A program made the translations under genes and the position numbers. The notes below the pieces were generated by a model, which was not told where the DNA came from, ran no database searches, and saw nothing but the letters and a program-made list of their open reading frames with translations. 64,000 nt of DNA from positions 496,001 through 560,000 of the forward strand of contig JACKDE010000002.1 of assembly GCA_020633675.1 (NCBI GenBank), read 5' to 3'. Positions 8,849-18,436 of the stretch are shown here, piece by piece. Numbering within the stretch: the stretch's first letter is position 1; every line of letters begins with the position of its first letter. The DNA is from Deferribacteres bacterium. GTDB taxonomy: Bacteria; Zhuqueibacterota; Zhuqueibacteria; Zhuqueibacterales; Geothermadaptataceae.

Positions 8849-10762
8849 TTACTGCACACGCCCAACTTGCAAATGTGACGGATACTGCGCTGAGCGGTAA
8901 ATGGTTTGCGTCGCCGACTGAAAATCCGCTTCTATCGCTTTGGCGATGTCGACATATTTTTGCGGATTGCGGTCGGTGATCGGGAACCAACTGCTCTGCA
9001 CCTGCACCATCATGCGGTGGCCGGCTTTAAAGGTGTGGAAAATATCCGGCGTCTGCCATTTGACCAGCGTCACCTCACCGGGCTTCAGCGGTTCCGGCTT
9101 TTCGAAGCTGTTGCGAAATCGCGCCCGCATCGGCTCAGCGCGCACCAGCATCTGGTAGCCGCCCATCGGCACATCCATGTATTTGTCATCGTGCTCGGGA
9201 AAATCGTCCGGATACACATCGATCAACTTGACAATAAAATCTGCATCTGTGCCGGTAGTGGAGACATACAGACTGGCTTCAATCGGCCCGGCCAGTGTGA
9301 TGTCTTCGCTCAGCACGTCGGTTTGGTACACCAATACATCTTCGCGTTTGCTGGCAAAACGTTGATCTTCCACCATGTATTCACGAGTGCGGCGCATGGT
9401 TTTTTCCGCTGTGTACGGCACCGGGTTGGACGGATCGGCGATGTAGCTGTCCGAAGCAGCATCAGCATCGGCTGGCGCATTAAAAGAAAGTGCGCCATCG
9501 GCGTGCAAATACAGCGATGCGGGCGTGGCGGCCGGCGGCGGCCAGGCATCGAGCTCGTGCCATTCGTTGGAGCCGGTGCAGTAGGCCAGGACTTCCGGCA
9601 GATCGAGGGTGCCTTTATCCTTTAAGTAATAATTGAAAAAGCGAATATCGACATTTTGCTGATAATATTCGGAAGTCTTGTTTTCGAACGAGACATTACC
9701 GAGCATACTGCCATCCGAGCGCACCCAGCCACCGTGAAACCAGGGTCCCATTACAATGGTATTGTTGATGCCAGGATTGTTTTTTTCAATAGAATGGTAA
9801 ATGTTGACCGGCCCGTGTGGATCTTCGGCGTCGAAAAAGCCCATCACATTCATCACATTGGTGGTGACGTTTTTCATATGTGGGATGATGTTACGGCGCT
9901 GCCAGAATTTGTCGTAATTGCCGTGTTCCATGAGGGAATCCCAGAATGCCAACTCATGGTTGAAATAGTTTTTGTTGGCATTGGATAATGGGCCGAGGTC
10001 GAGGAAAAACGAGTAGGCATCTTCACCATCAAACCGCCTGCGTTCACCCCATGAATCGGTCGGATTCGGGGGCGGGCTCTCAAAAAAAGAAAAGAAATTG
10101 AATGCGTCCTGCAAGTAAAACGCACCTTTGTGATGAAAATCATCACCGATAAACCAGTCGCCGATCGCAGCTTGTGGCGAAGCCGCTTTGATGGCCGGAT
10201 GCGAGTCGATAATGCTGGCCGCGACATAAAAGCCGGGGTAGGAGATGCCCCATAAGCCGACGCGACCGTTGTTGTGTGGAACATTTTTCAACAACCAGTC
10301 GACCGTGTCGTACATATCGCTGCTTTCATCGATGTCCTGCGGTGATTGTTTGTCAGCAATGTGTGGCGTCATATTGACAAATGTGCCTTCCGACATAAAA
10401 CGGCCGCGCACATCCTGGTAAACAAAAATGTAGCCTTCTTCGGCAAAACGTGAATTGCCTACGGGCCCTAAACCGCCTGGAAATTTATCCGGTCCATAGG
10501 GCCCGGAGCTATAGGGCGATCGCTTCATCAAAAACGGATATTGCTGGCTGGTGTCCTTCGGCACATAAACGGCGGTGTACAGCTTCACGCCATCGCGCAT
10601 CGGGATGTTGTACTCATATTTGCTGTAATGCGCTGCATTGTCAAAGCCAGAGGAGTTGCTTGTAGGGGCGGACTGACAAGCGAGGAGCAATAGAAGCAGT
10701 GGCAGAAACAGTCGCAGGGTTTTACTGAATTTTTGATTTTGTTTGTTTTTAAAATAATCCAT
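8849..10762 (-). CDS. CocE/NonD family serine hydrolase lipoprotein
   Basis: The 637-residue protein starts with a lipoprotein signal (LLLLLLAC, Cys29) and belongs to the X-Pro dipeptidyl-peptidase/CocE group of alpha/beta hydrolases. The nucleophile motif GISYPG places Ser174 as catalytic; the N-terminal MRDGVKLYTAVYVP and the C-terminal jelly-roll domain (from about residue 430) are typical. Members are glutaryl-7-ACA acylases, cocaine-esterase-like hydrolases or peptidases acting on amides or esters. A strong AGGAGGAAGAG ribosome site precedes ATG 10762. It is probably anchored to a membrane leaflet facing the periplasm or exterior. Confidence 0.9.
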   Translation of the reverse strand: MDYFKNKQNQKFSKTLRLFLPLLLLLLACQSAPTSNSSGFDNAAHYSKYEYNIPMRDGVKLYTAVYVPKDTSQQYPFLMKRSPYSSGPYGPDKFPGGLGPVGNSRFAEEGYIFVYQDVRGRFMSEGTFVNMTPHIADKQSPQDIDESSDMYDTVDWLLKNVPHNNGRVGLWGISYPGFYVAASIIDSHPAIKAASPQAAIGDWFIGDDFHHKGAFYLQDAFNFFSFFESPPPNPTDSWGERRRFDGEDAYSFFLDLGPLSNANKNYFNHELAFWDSLMEHGNYDKFWQRRNIIPHMKNVTTNVMNVMGFFDAEDPHGPVNIYHSIEKNNPGINNTIVMGPWFHGGWVRSDGSMLGNVSFENKTSEYYQQNVDIRFFNYYLKDKGTLDLPEVLAYCTGSNEWHELDAWPPPAATPASLYLHADGALSFNAPADADAASDSYIADPSNPVPYTAEKTMRRTREYMVEDQRFASKREDVLVYQTDVLSEDITLAGPIEASLYVSTTGTDADFIVKLIDVYPDDFPEHDDKYMDVPMGGYQMLVRAEPMRARFRNSFEKPEPLKPGEVTLVKWQTPDIFHTFKAGHRMMVQVQSSWFPITDRNPQKYVDIAKAIEADFQSATQTIYRSAQYPSHLQVGRVQ

Positions 10763-10907
10763 CTCTTCCTCCTCTTGTAAAAAACCAACTACTATTATTA
10801 TACCCCTTTGCTTTGTTCAAAATCAATTTTCCTTTCGCGCAATCATTGCGATTTCGCGGTTCTGCATGAATTGTTTGCACACAAAAGCACAACGTGAAAG
10901 GTGAGAA

Positions 10908-11447
10908 TTATTTGTGCAATTTGTCTTTAAATTCACGCTGCAGCTTTTGGATTTTCGGGTCGACCACAAATCGGCAGTATGGCTGGTTGGGATTGTTGCG
11001 ATAATAATTTTGGTGGTAGCCTTCCGCTGCATAAAATTCCGGCAACGGCGAAATTTCCGTGACGATGGCATCAGGGTACAAGCCTGCCGATTCCGTTTCT
11101 GCTTTTGAGCGTTTCGCAATTTCTTTTTGTTGTTCGTCATGGTAAAATATGACGGAGCGATATTGGGTGCCGACATCCGCGCCCTGGCGATTCAGCGTTG
11201 TGGGATCATGTAAACGCCAAAAAACATAAAGCACATCTGCGTAGGAAATCACTGCCGGATCAAAGGTGATCTGCACGACTTCAGCGTGGCCGGTTGCACC
11301 GCTGCAGACACGCTCGTAGCTCGGATTGGGGATTTTGCCGCCTGCGTAGCCGGAAACAACGCTCTGCACGCCCTTCAATTTTTGAAATACGGCTTCGATG
11401 CACCAAAAACAGCCTCCACCGAGTGTTGCCTTTTCAGTTTTTATCAC
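10908..11447 (-). CDS. msrA: Peptide-methionine (S)-S-oxide reductase
   Basis: MsrA reduces methionine-S-sulfoxide in proteins. The 179-residue product shows the active-site GCFWC at residues 12-16, YAGG, the GHAEVV segment, FWRLHDPT and the C-terminal AEGYHQNYY. The start is a GTG at 11447 with GAGG 6 nt upstream. It stands alone between the CocE-like gene and an unknown membrane protein. Confidence 0.96.
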   Translation of the reverse strand: MIKTEKATLGGGCFWCIEAVFQKLKGVQSVVSGYAGGKIPNPSYERVCSGATGHAEVVQITFDPAVISYADVLYVFWRLHDPTTLNRQGADVGTQYRSVIFYHDEQQKEIAKRSKAETESAGLYPDAIVTEISPLPEFYAAEGYHQNYYRNNPNQPYCRFVVDPKIQKLQREFKDKLHK

Positions 11448-11538
11448 TTTTTACCTCAGAATGAATGCATGATATTTTGCATCGAGAATGACGCGGGACA
11501 TGGCGGGTCTGGCAATTCGCAGCAAAACAAACCAGTGT

Positions 11539-11970
11539 TTATGAAAAATCACCTCTGGCCCACTTTTCCGTCAAAGCAATGTATTTTTCTTCTGGCTGGC
11601 AGGTACGCCAATCAATGCCGTTTTTTTTGCATATTGTAAAGTGCCCGATTGCGCCGAGCAGTTGATGCCCGACGATGAAAATGAGAGCAAAGTGTCCAAT
11701 CCAAATCAATAATCCCCAGGAAATCACCAAATAAGCAATCAGTTTGCCTGGCCGCTTCCATTTGGGACGCACAAATCGGCCTCCAAAAAAATGGTAGCCC
11801 AGACTCCAGATCACCAGCGCCAGCCCCAGATAGGCATATTGGTAAGTTTCCATCTGCAAATAGTAAACAGGAATCGCTGCAATTGCAAGAGAAACGGTAT
11901 GACTTGATGCGTTGATCGTGATCAGGCAAGCCAAAGCTTGTGTTGGATGAACGAATTCGCTATATTGCAC
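11539..11970 (-). CDS. Unknown small membrane protein
   Basis: The reading frame encodes three to four hydrophobic segments: ALACLITINASSH onward, YLGLALVIWSLGYHFFGG, and LIAYLVISWGLLIWIGHFALIFIVG, with a hydrophilic C-terminus containing WRTCQPEEKY. I do not recognise a family. The start is uncertain: a GTG at 11970 keeps all helices and avoids the divergent AI-2E transporter gene, while an ATG at 11853 would give a 104-residue protein. No convincing ribosome site was found for either. Confidence 0.55.
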   Translation of the reverse strand: MQYSEFVHPTQALACLITINASSHTVSLAIAAIPVYYLQMETYQYAYLGLALVIWSLGYHFFGGRFVRPKWKRPGKLIAYLVISWGLLIWIGHFALIFIVGHQLLGAIGHFTICKKNGIDWRTCQPEEKYIALTEKWARGDFS

Positions 11971-12040
11971 AAATTTAGGTGCGTGAATTGAGATGTTGAA
12001 ATGTGAATTTTCATTTTTAAGATAGATGGGAGAGCAGCCT

Positions 12041-13228
12041 ATGCCGGGCACGCCAAAAAAGATGACCAAGACCGAGCAGCAATATGCTGAAGTGAAAGCG
12101 AGGCGCATGGGTCAAGCCTTTCTGTTGGTCATCCTGATTGCGATTTCCTTTCTGTTTTTCAAGATGTTGTGGATGTTTTTGATGCCGGTTTTTCTGGCAG
12201 CTGTGTTTACGGCATTGACGTATCCGTTCTATGAATGGCTGCTCAGGCATCTGCGCGGCAATCGCGGTTTGAGTGCTTTTTTCAGTTGCCTGCTTTTAAT
12301 TTTGCTGATGCTGGGACCAGTCTATTTTATTGTCGATTTGTTGCGTGGGGAGGCGGTGTTTTTCTATCAAAACAACAGCGCAAAAATCCAGCAATTGCTG
12401 ACCAAGTTCGACACCGGCCTGCTCAATGATTTGAAAGACTATCCACTTTTGCATAGCCTGGGAATCGATCTCGAAACGCTTGATTATCAGTCCTATATTC
12501 AGCAGGCGATGCAGGGGCTGAGCAAGTTTTTGCTCGATGTGATCAGTCGCACCAAAGAAGGCTTTGCTGTTATATTGGATGTCGTGATTATTCTTTTTAC
12601 GATGTATTATTTTTATAAAGATGGTCCGAAGCTGATTTCGTGGCTCAAATATTTGAGCCCGCTCGATGATCAGCATGAAGATTCGCTGATCGAGCGTTTT
12701 GTATCGGTTTCGCGTGCTACAATTAAAGGTACGCTGGTGATCGGATTGACGCAGGGCACGTTGGGCGGCATTACACTGTGGCTTTTTGGTTTCAGCGCGC
12801 CCGTTCTGTGGGGGATGGTGATGGTGGTGTTGTCCGTCATTCCAATGGTAGGGGCCTGGGCCGTTCTCTTTCCCGCTGCCATCATTATGATGGTGACCGG
12901 CAGCATCTGGAAGGGCGTGGCGATCATTTTGATCACCTCGATCATTATCGGCAATGTCGACAATTTACTGCGGCCAAAGCTGGTTGGCAGAGATACGGGC
13001 ATGCACGACTTGCTGATTTTCTTTTCCACCATCGGCGGCCTGTCTTTGTTCGGCCTGATGGGTTTTATCGTCGGCCCCGTCATCGCCGTGCTGTTTTTGA
13101 CCGTTTTGAATATTTACAGCATTGAATTCAAACCGCAGCTTGACCTGGCGAGCAGTACGGTGCGCACGGTCAGCGATTCGGCGCTGCCATCAGCATCGGA
13201 TGCTTCAGCAACAGAAAGCCAGCCTTGA
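12041..13228 (+). CDS. AI-2E family transporter (UPF0118 permease)
   Basis: The 395-residue integral membrane protein has the AI-2E permease layout: paired N-terminal helices (FLLVILIAISFLFFKML and FLMPVFLAAVFTAL), a soluble insert at about residues 110-190, and a C-terminal set of helices containing TLGGITLWLFG, IPMVGAW and the NLLRPKLVG motif. Family members export small molecules or act as Na+/H+ antiporters (for example TqsA, YdiK), so the substrate is open. ATG 12041 is chosen because GGGAG lies 8 nt upstream; that site itself overlaps an earlier in-frame ATG at 12026. Confidence 0.92.
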   Translation: MPGTPKKMTKTEQQYAEVKARRMGQAFLLVILIAISFLFFKMLWMFLMPVFLAAVFTALTYPFYEWLLRHLRGNRGLSAFFSCLLLILLMLGPVYFIVDLLRGEAVFFYQNNSAKIQQLLTKFDTGLLNDLKDYPLLHSLGIDLETLDYQSYIQQAMQGLSKFLLDVISRTKEGFAVILDVVIILFTMYYFYKDGPKLISWLKYLSPLDDQHEDSLIERFVSVSRATIKGTLVIGLTQGTLGGITLWLFGFSAPVLWGMVMVVLSVIPMVGAWAVLFPAAIIMMVTGSIWKGVAIILITSIIIGNVDNLLRPKLVGRDTGMHDLLIFFSTIGGLSLFGLMGFIVGPVIAVLFLTVLNIYSIEFKPQLDLASSTVRTVSDSALPSASDASATESQP

Positions 13229-13240
13229 ATACACCTCGCG

Positions 13241-13867
13241 TTATGTCGTACGTGTTTTAAACCAGCCCGTAATGCTGGCGCGATCACGACGCGCCGGCAA
13301 CACTTCGTGGTACAACTCCGCGCTGAGAAAGCTCACCAGCGTGCCGCCTTTTGGCAACACGTCCAGGAAAGACGTTTCGTCGTCCGGATCGCAATACATG
13401 CGCAGCATCCCGCCATCTTCTGCCCGCCAATCGGTATTTAAATACAAAATGCAGGTGACGATGCGGTACTGCACTGCCTTGAATTGATCGAGGTGCTTGC
13501 GATAAAAAGAACCCGGCGGGTAAATCGCGAAGTGGCCTTCATATTCGAACAGGCTGAGAAAGAGTCTGCGATTGAGTGCCAGCCGGAGGCTTTCCAAAAT
13601 GTCAAAATAGGATTGCTGAATGGGGGAGAGCTGCAATGGATCGAGCCACATAACATGGTCGCTGCGGATTTCGGGGCGGACTTGCCGCTGTGCGCCGAAG
13701 CCAACGCCAGCGCGCCGAAAATCACCTTGCTGCCAACTCGTTATACATTCGCTGGCAAGCTGGCTGGTCAACGAATCAGACAGGAAATTTTGGAAGACGC
13801 ACCAGCCATCCCGGCCGATGGTCTCCGCAATTTGATCAAATATCTCATCATCGCTTGTCTTCATCAC
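13241..13867 (-). CDS. 2-oxoglutarate/Fe(II)-dependent oxygenase, prolyl-hydroxylase type
   Basis: The 208-residue protein has the double-stranded beta-helix metal motif: H125 and D127 in RKHLDQF, then H187 in LYHEV, and a downstream Arg in ARRDRASITGWF that would bind 2-oxoglutarate. This pattern matches the P4H/SM-20-like oxygenases of bacteria. The target, which may be a protein residue such as proline in a translation factor, is not shown by the sequence. Its 3' end converges on the AI-2E gene with only 12 bp between them. Confidence 0.85.
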   Translation of the reverse strand: MMKTSDDEIFDQIAETIGRDGWCVFQNFLSDSLTSQLASECITSWQQGDFRRAGVGFGAQRQVRPEIRSDHVMWLDPLQLSPIQQSYFDILESLRLALNRRLFLSLFEYEGHFAIYPPGSFYRKHLDQFKAVQYRIVTCILYLNTDWRAEDGGMLRMYCDPDDETSFLDVLPKGGTLVSFLSAELYHEVLPARRDRASITGWFKTRTT

Positions 13868-13916
13868 GACAACTCGTTACGGAAACCCTGAAAACCTGCC
13901 TGTGATTGCAGGCAGG

Positions 13917-13965
13917 GCAAAAAAGGAAAACAGGCGCCGGAATGATCGAAAAAGTCCGACGCCTG
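13917..13965 (-). terminator. Rho-independent terminator of the aldolase gene
   Basis: Read on the minus strand, an 11-bp stem (CAGGCGTCGGA paired with TCCGGCGCCTG, one mismatch) with a 13-nt loop is followed by TTTTCCTTTTTT. It begins 9 bp after the fbaB stop codon. Confidence 0.85.
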
Positions 13966-13973
13966 AGGAACCG

Positions 13974-15026
13974 CTAAGCCACCGTAATTTCATCATCCAG
14001 ATAGACGTCCTGAATGGCATGCAGCAATTGTACGCCTTCGTCCATCGGACGCTGGAATGCTTTCCGGCCGGAAATCAGGCCCATGCCGCCGGCACGCTTG
14101 TTGATCACCGCCGTGCGCACGGCCTGCTCGAGGTCGCCCGATCCGGAAGATGCGCCGCCGCTGTTGATCAAGCCGGCGCGGCCCATATAACAGCCCATAA
14201 TCTGATAGCGTGTCAAATCGATGGGATGATCTGACGATAAATCGGAATAGACTTTTTTGTGGGTTTTGCCGAAGTTGATGGCATTGTAGCCACCGTTGGT
14301 TTCTGCCTGTTTTTGCTTGATAATATCGGCCTCGATGGTCACGCCCAGATGGTTGGCCTGGCTGGTGAGATCCGCCGCAACATGATAGTCGACGCCATCT
14401 TTTTTGAAGGCGGAATTGCGCAAGTAGCACCACAGCACAGTGACCAGGCCGAGCTCATGCGCGTATTGAAAGGCTTCGCTGACTTCGATGATTTGGCGGT
14501 TGCTGTCTTCTGAGCCGAAATAGATCGTGGCACCGACTGCCACCGCGCCCATCTCAAAAGCCTGGTCGACGCTGGCAAACATGATTTGGTCATAAGTATT
14601 CGGATAAGTCAGCAATTCGTTGTGGTTTAGTTTTACCAGAAACGGGATTTTGTGCGCGTATTTGCGTGAGACGGCTCCGAGCACGCCAAGGGTGGAGGCA
14701 ACAGCATTGCACCCGCCTTCGATCGCCAATTTGACAATATTTTCAGGATCGAAATAGATTGGATTTGGTGCAAACGAAGCGCCTGCTGAATGTTCGATGC
14801 CCTGGTCGACCGGCAGGATGGAAACAAAGCCGCTGCCCGCCATCCGGCCATGATTCAATAGGCCTTGCAGGTTGCGCAGTACCTGTGCCGGACGATCGGA
14901 AACGGTGTAAACACGATCGACGTAGTCCGGGCCGGGCAGGTGTAGCAATTCTGATGAGACTTTCGCTTTGTGATTTAACAGATATTCGGCATCAGCGCCT
15001 AAGAGTTCAACGATTTTATTGTTCAT
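13974..15026 (-). CDS. fbaB: Fructose-bisphosphate aldolase, class I (DhnA/FbaB type)
   Basis: This enzyme cleaves fructose-1,6-bisphosphate through a Schiff base, serving glycolysis and gluconeogenesis. The 350-residue protein has the FbaB signatures ILPVDQGIEHSAG near the N-terminus, FLVKLNHNELL, and the phosphate-binding C-terminal GLINSGGAS and NKRAGGMGLISGRKAFQ. ATG 15026 is chosen because GGAGG lies 5 nt upstream; an in-frame ATG 48 nt earlier has no ribosome site. It is monocistronic, with its own terminator. Confidence 0.95.
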   Translation of the reverse strand: MNNKIVELLGADAEYLLNHKAKVSSELLHLPGPDYVDRVYTVSDRPAQVLRNLQGLLNHGRMAGSGFVSILPVDQGIEHSAGASFAPNPIYFDPENIVKLAIEGGCNAVASTLGVLGAVSRKYAHKIPFLVKLNHNELLTYPNTYDQIMFASVDQAFEMGAVAVGATIYFGSEDSNRQIIEVSEAFQYAHELGLVTVLWCYLRNSAFKKDGVDYHVAADLTSQANHLGVTIEADIIKQKQAETNGGYNAINFGKTHKKVYSDLSSDHPIDLTRYQIMGCYMGRAGLINSGGASSGSGDLEQAVRTAVINKRAGGMGLISGRKAFQRPMDEGVQLLHAIQDVYLDDEITVA

Positions 15027-15466
15027 GACTCCTCCAAAACTTGGGGATGCAAAAATATAAATGATTTCGCGCACAAAAATAGCTGTAGAGAGCCGGTTGT
15101 CCGCAGGATACGCCAGGTAGCTGACGCAATTTAAAAGGGCCTGGATGTTTGCTGAACTGGCTCATCCAATGCTCTTTTTCGAAAGGCCAATCTATTGTTT
15201 TAGTGCAAAAAATGCAAGCGGAATTGCAGGTGAACAAAGCAGGTTGTCCTTGGTGATGCTGCCCTGCCTTAACCGATAGATAACAATCAGCTAAAACAAG
15301 CTTTAATTCCCTGGATTATATTGAGCCTGCTTGTTTTTTCAGGTTGAAGTGAATCGCAGGATGAGCACAAAAACGGGAGTCTGGCACTGCGTGGTTTTGG
15401 CGACATTTTGCTTGCATCTTTGTTAAGGAAATTTTATTTTTGCGCGAATTAAAGGAGGAAGGAGTT
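15027..15466. other. Intergenic region upstream of aldolase and TonB receptor
   Basis: No convincing gene was found in this divergent spacer. It contains one perfect 9-bp stem, AAAACAAGC (15293-15301) with GCTTGTTTT (15329-15337), followed by T residues on the plus strand, which looks like a terminator or attenuator although no plus-strand gene precedes it. Promoters for both flanking genes must lie here. Confidence 0.5.
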
Positions 15467-15535
15467 ATGGGAAACCGCCTGGAACCCAGTGTATATATCC
15501 GTCCGTCCGCTTCTCCCGCCTTTATTCACTCCTGA
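15467..15535 (+). CDS. Possible 22-residue leader peptide upstream of the TonB receptor
   Basis: An ATG at 15467 is preceded by AAAGGAGGAAGGAG, an almost ideal Shine-Dalgarno with correct spacing, and opens a 22-codon frame (beginning MGNRLEPSVYIRPS) ending in TGA 61 bp before the receptor gene. Such a strong ribosome site in front of a tiny frame suggests a translated leader or a small protein. The peptide has no recognisable domain. It could also be a chance frame behind a purine-rich stretch. Confidence 0.4.
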   Translation: MGNRLEPSVYIRPSASPAFIHS

Positions 15536-15596
15536 AATGAAGTCACACTTAAACAATTGAACAATTCATTAAACGAAGGAATTCACGGAGGGTTGA

Positions 15597-18287
15597 ATGA
15601 AGAACATGAAAACGATGTTCGTTGCCTTTGCTCTGTTGCTTTTGCCTGGTTTGGCCTTGGCAAATGGCTCAGTGAAAGGCAAAATTGTTGATTCCGCAAA
15701 CAACGAAGCTCTGCCTGGCGCTTCAGTTGTGATCTTGGGAACAAGCTGGGGTGCGGCAGCTGGTGCCAATGGTGAATTTGTCATTAAGAACCTGCCTAAC
15801 GGAACCTATACGATCGAAGCCAGCTTTATTGGCTACGCACCGGCGCAAAAAGAAGTCACCGTTTCGGGCAGTGATGTCAGCGTAGATTTTTCGCTGAAAA
15901 TCACGCCGATTTTGGGTGATGAGCTTTACATTGTGTCGAGCCGAGCCAAAGAGCGTGAAACGCCTGTTGCTTTCAGCAACGTCAAAAAAGAAGAAATGGA
16001 AGCCAGATTGGGTTCGCAGGACATTCCGATGGTGCTGAACACCACGCCGAGCGTCTATGCAACCATGTCAGGTGGTGGCGCTGGCGATGCGCGCGTGAAC
16101 GTACGCGGCTTTGACCAAGAAAACGTTGCTATCATGATCAATGGCGTGCCGGTCAACGATATGGAAAATGGCTGGGTGTACTGGTCGAACTGGGATGGCG
16201 TTGGCGATGCGACCTCGTCGATCCAGGTTCAGCGCGGCATGAGCGCGGTTAATCTTGCAGTACCTTCGATTGGCGGCACCATGAATATTTTGACCGATCC
16301 GACTGGATTGAACCGTGGTGGCAGGTTGAAACAAGAATTTGGTACCGATGGTTTTCTGAAAACCACCGCTTCTTTCAACAGCGGTTTGTTGAATGACAAG
16401 TACGCGTTTAGTGGTTCAGTTGTCCGCAAAATCGGTGACGGTTTGATCGATGGTACCTGGACAGATGCCTGGGCGTACTATTTTGCCGCCAGCTATAGCA
16501 TTAATAAAAATAATCGTCTGGAGCTTTATGCGATGGGTGCGCCGCAAAAGCATGGTCAAAATCTGTACCTGCAAAATATCGGTGCCTACAGCCATGAATT
16601 CGCCAAAGAATTGGCAAAAGATGGCGAGTATGACCTTGCGGCTCTCGACAAATATGTAGAAGCTGGCCGCACTTTCAATGAGAACTGGGCATCCGTCAGT
16701 CCATCTTATACTGGCCAGCAAGCTGTGGAAAACGATGTTTTCGATCGACATGATAAAAGTTTCATCAATGAAAGAGAAAACTTCTATCATAAGCCACAGG
16801 TCAACCTGAACTGGTTCTCCAGATTATCTGACAATCTGTCGCTGTACAATATCGCTTACTACTCCGGTGGCAGTGGTGGCGGGACCGGCACGCTTGGCAG
16901 TATCGTTTGGCAATATGATGGGCTGCCATCCAGAATCGCTGACTGGAATGCAACAATCGAACGCAATAGAACAGCCGATGACGGTTCGACTGGTATTTTG
17001 CGCAACAGCCGCAACAACCAGTGGACGATCGGCGATATTATGAAACTGGAATATCGCGCGTCCAATGCGCTTAAATTGACCGGTGGCCTCGATTGGCGTA
17101 CCGCTGAAATCGAGCACTATCGCGAAGTGCGTGATCTGCTAGGTGGTGCATACTATCGATCCACGGCTTCCGATTTCTGGAGTGAAGCAGAGCAAAAAAG
17201 AGGTCTTGGCGACAGGCTCGATTACGATTTCACCAACACAGTGGATTGGATTGGCGCATTCGGCCAGGGCGAATACTCATCTGACAAGGTGTCGGTTTAT
17301 GGCATGGCTGGCTACTCAACAATCAAGTACAACTATACCAATAACTTTGCCGATGACGGTACCGGCAATCCCTTGACAGCTCAGAGTGATCGTATCGGTG
17401 GTTACCAGATCAAAGGTGGTGCCAGCTATAGATTCTCGCCCAATGTCCAGGCCTTCGGTAATGCCGGCTACGTTTCGAAAGTGCCGATTTTCGATAATGT
17501 TATGGATGATCGTACTGGCACCAAAGCCGAAAATCCCAAGAATGAAAAATTCATCTCCTTTGAAGCCGGCCTGAATTTCCGTGCGATGGATGGCCGCGTC
17601 AATGCTAACCTTAGTGCCTACAACACAGTATGGAACGACCGCGCCAATTCGATTGGCGTGCAAAATCCAGATGGTTCGGAAGGCTTGGTTTTCCTCACCG
17701 GCCTGAACACACTGCACCGCGGTGTGGAAGCTGAAGTGCAATATCAACCGCATCGCTTCACCCGCTTCGACGCAGCCCTGTCTATTGGCAACTGGAAGCA
17801 CACCGAAGATGTGTCCGGTATTTATAAGGATTACGGCGACCCATCCGGGGCAACCAATCAATCATATAATTTCTATATCGACGGCCTGAAGGTTGGCAAC
17901 GCGCCGCAGACGCAACTGGCCTTGGGCGCAACGCTGTTCCCGACCACTGGCATGAGTGCGCAGGTGATTTATCGCTACTATGCAGATCACTATGCAGGCT
18001 GGGATCCCTTCAGCAGAACCAGCCCGGATGATCGCACCCAAAGCTGGCAAGTACCGAACGCCAGTGTCGTCGATCTGCATTTCTCATACACGCTGCCGAT
18101 CAAATTCGGTAATTTCAAACCGGCCCTGTTTTTACATGTCTTCAATGTACTGGATGAACTGTACATCCAGGACGCAGTCGACAACAGCAGCTTCAATGGC
18201 TGGGACAACGATCATGACGGAGATGATGCGGAAGTCTTCTTCGGTTTGCCGCGCTATTACAACCTCGGCATGACCATCAATTTCTAA
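15597..18287 (+). CDS. TonB-dependent outer-membrane receptor with carboxypeptidase-like regulatory domain
   Basis: The 896-residue protein has a signal peptide ending near LALA (residue 21), a CarboxypepD_reg-like beta-sandwich at about 24-100 (GKIVDSANNEALPGASVVI), a plug domain at about 115-230 (VLNTTPSVYAT, VRGFDQENVAIMINGVPVND), and a large C-terminal barrel ending in an aromatic residue (YNLGMTINF). It would import a large substrate across the outer membrane with TonB energy. A GGAGG site sits 6 nt before ATG 15597. The ligand is unknown, and no SusD partner gene follows, which argues against a standard SusCD glycan system. Confidence 0.93.
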   Translation: MKNMKTMFVAFALLLLPGLALANGSVKGKIVDSANNEALPGASVVILGTSWGAAAGANGEFVIKNLPNGTYTIEASFIGYAPAQKEVTVSGSDVSVDFSLKITPILGDELYIVSSRAKERETPVAFSNVKKEEMEARLGSQDIPMVLNTTPSVYATMSGGGAGDARVNVRGFDQENVAIMINGVPVNDMENGWVYWSNWDGVGDATSSIQVQRGMSAVNLAVPSIGGTMNILTDPTGLNRGGRLKQEFGTDGFLKTTASFNSGLLNDKYAFSGSVVRKIGDGLIDGTWTDAWAYYFAASYSINKNNRLELYAMGAPQKHGQNLYLQNIGAYSHEFAKELAKDGEYDLAALDKYVEAGRTFNENWASVSPSYTGQQAVENDVFDRHDKSFINERENFYHKPQVNLNWFSRLSDNLSLYNIAYYSGGSGGGTGTLGSIVWQYDGLPSRIADWNATIERNRTADDGSTGILRNSRNNQWTIGDIMKLEYRASNALKLTGGLDWRTAEIEHYREVRDLLGGAYYRSTASDFWSEAEQKRGLGDRLDYDFTNTVDWIGAFGQGEYSSDKVSVYGMAGYSTIKYNYTNNFADDGTGNPLTAQSDRIGGYQIKGGASYRFSPNVQAFGNAGYVSKVPIFDNVMDDRTGTKAENPKNEKFISFEAGLNFRAMDGRVNANLSAYNTVWNDRANSIGVQNPDGSEGLVFLTGLNTLHRGVEAEVQYQPHRFTRFDAALSIGNWKHTEDVSGIYKDYGDPSGATNQSYNFYIDGLKVGNAPQTQLALGATLFPTTGMSAQVIYRYYADHYAGWDPFSRTSPDDRTQSWQVPNASVVDLHFSYTLPIKFGNFKPALFLHVFNVLDELYIQDAVDNSSFNGWDNDHDGDDAEVFFGLPRYYNLGMTINF

Positions 18288-18330
18288 GGTAGGACGATGG
18301 GGTGCGAATTCCGCGCCCCGTTTCTTTTTT

Positions 18331-18366
18331 GAAAACGCTCTCCATCACGAGGGCGTTTTTATTTTT
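18331..18366 (+). terminator. Terminator after the TonB receptor
   Basis: The stem AAAACGCTCTC pairs with GAGGGCGTTTT (one mismatch) around a short CATCAC loop and is followed by a T-rich run. It starts 43 bp after the receptor stop codon. Confidence 0.85.
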
Positions 18367-18436
18367 AGGTCGTTTTGAATCTGTTAAATTTCAGTGTTGC
18401 GTTGTGCCAACAACAAAATAGAGATGAGCCTTTGTG

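Noticed and set aside
15016..15237. A 73-codon minus-strand frame upstream of the aldolase
   Set aside because: It overlaps the aldolase start region, has no ribosome site, and the encoded cysteine-rich sequence matches no family.
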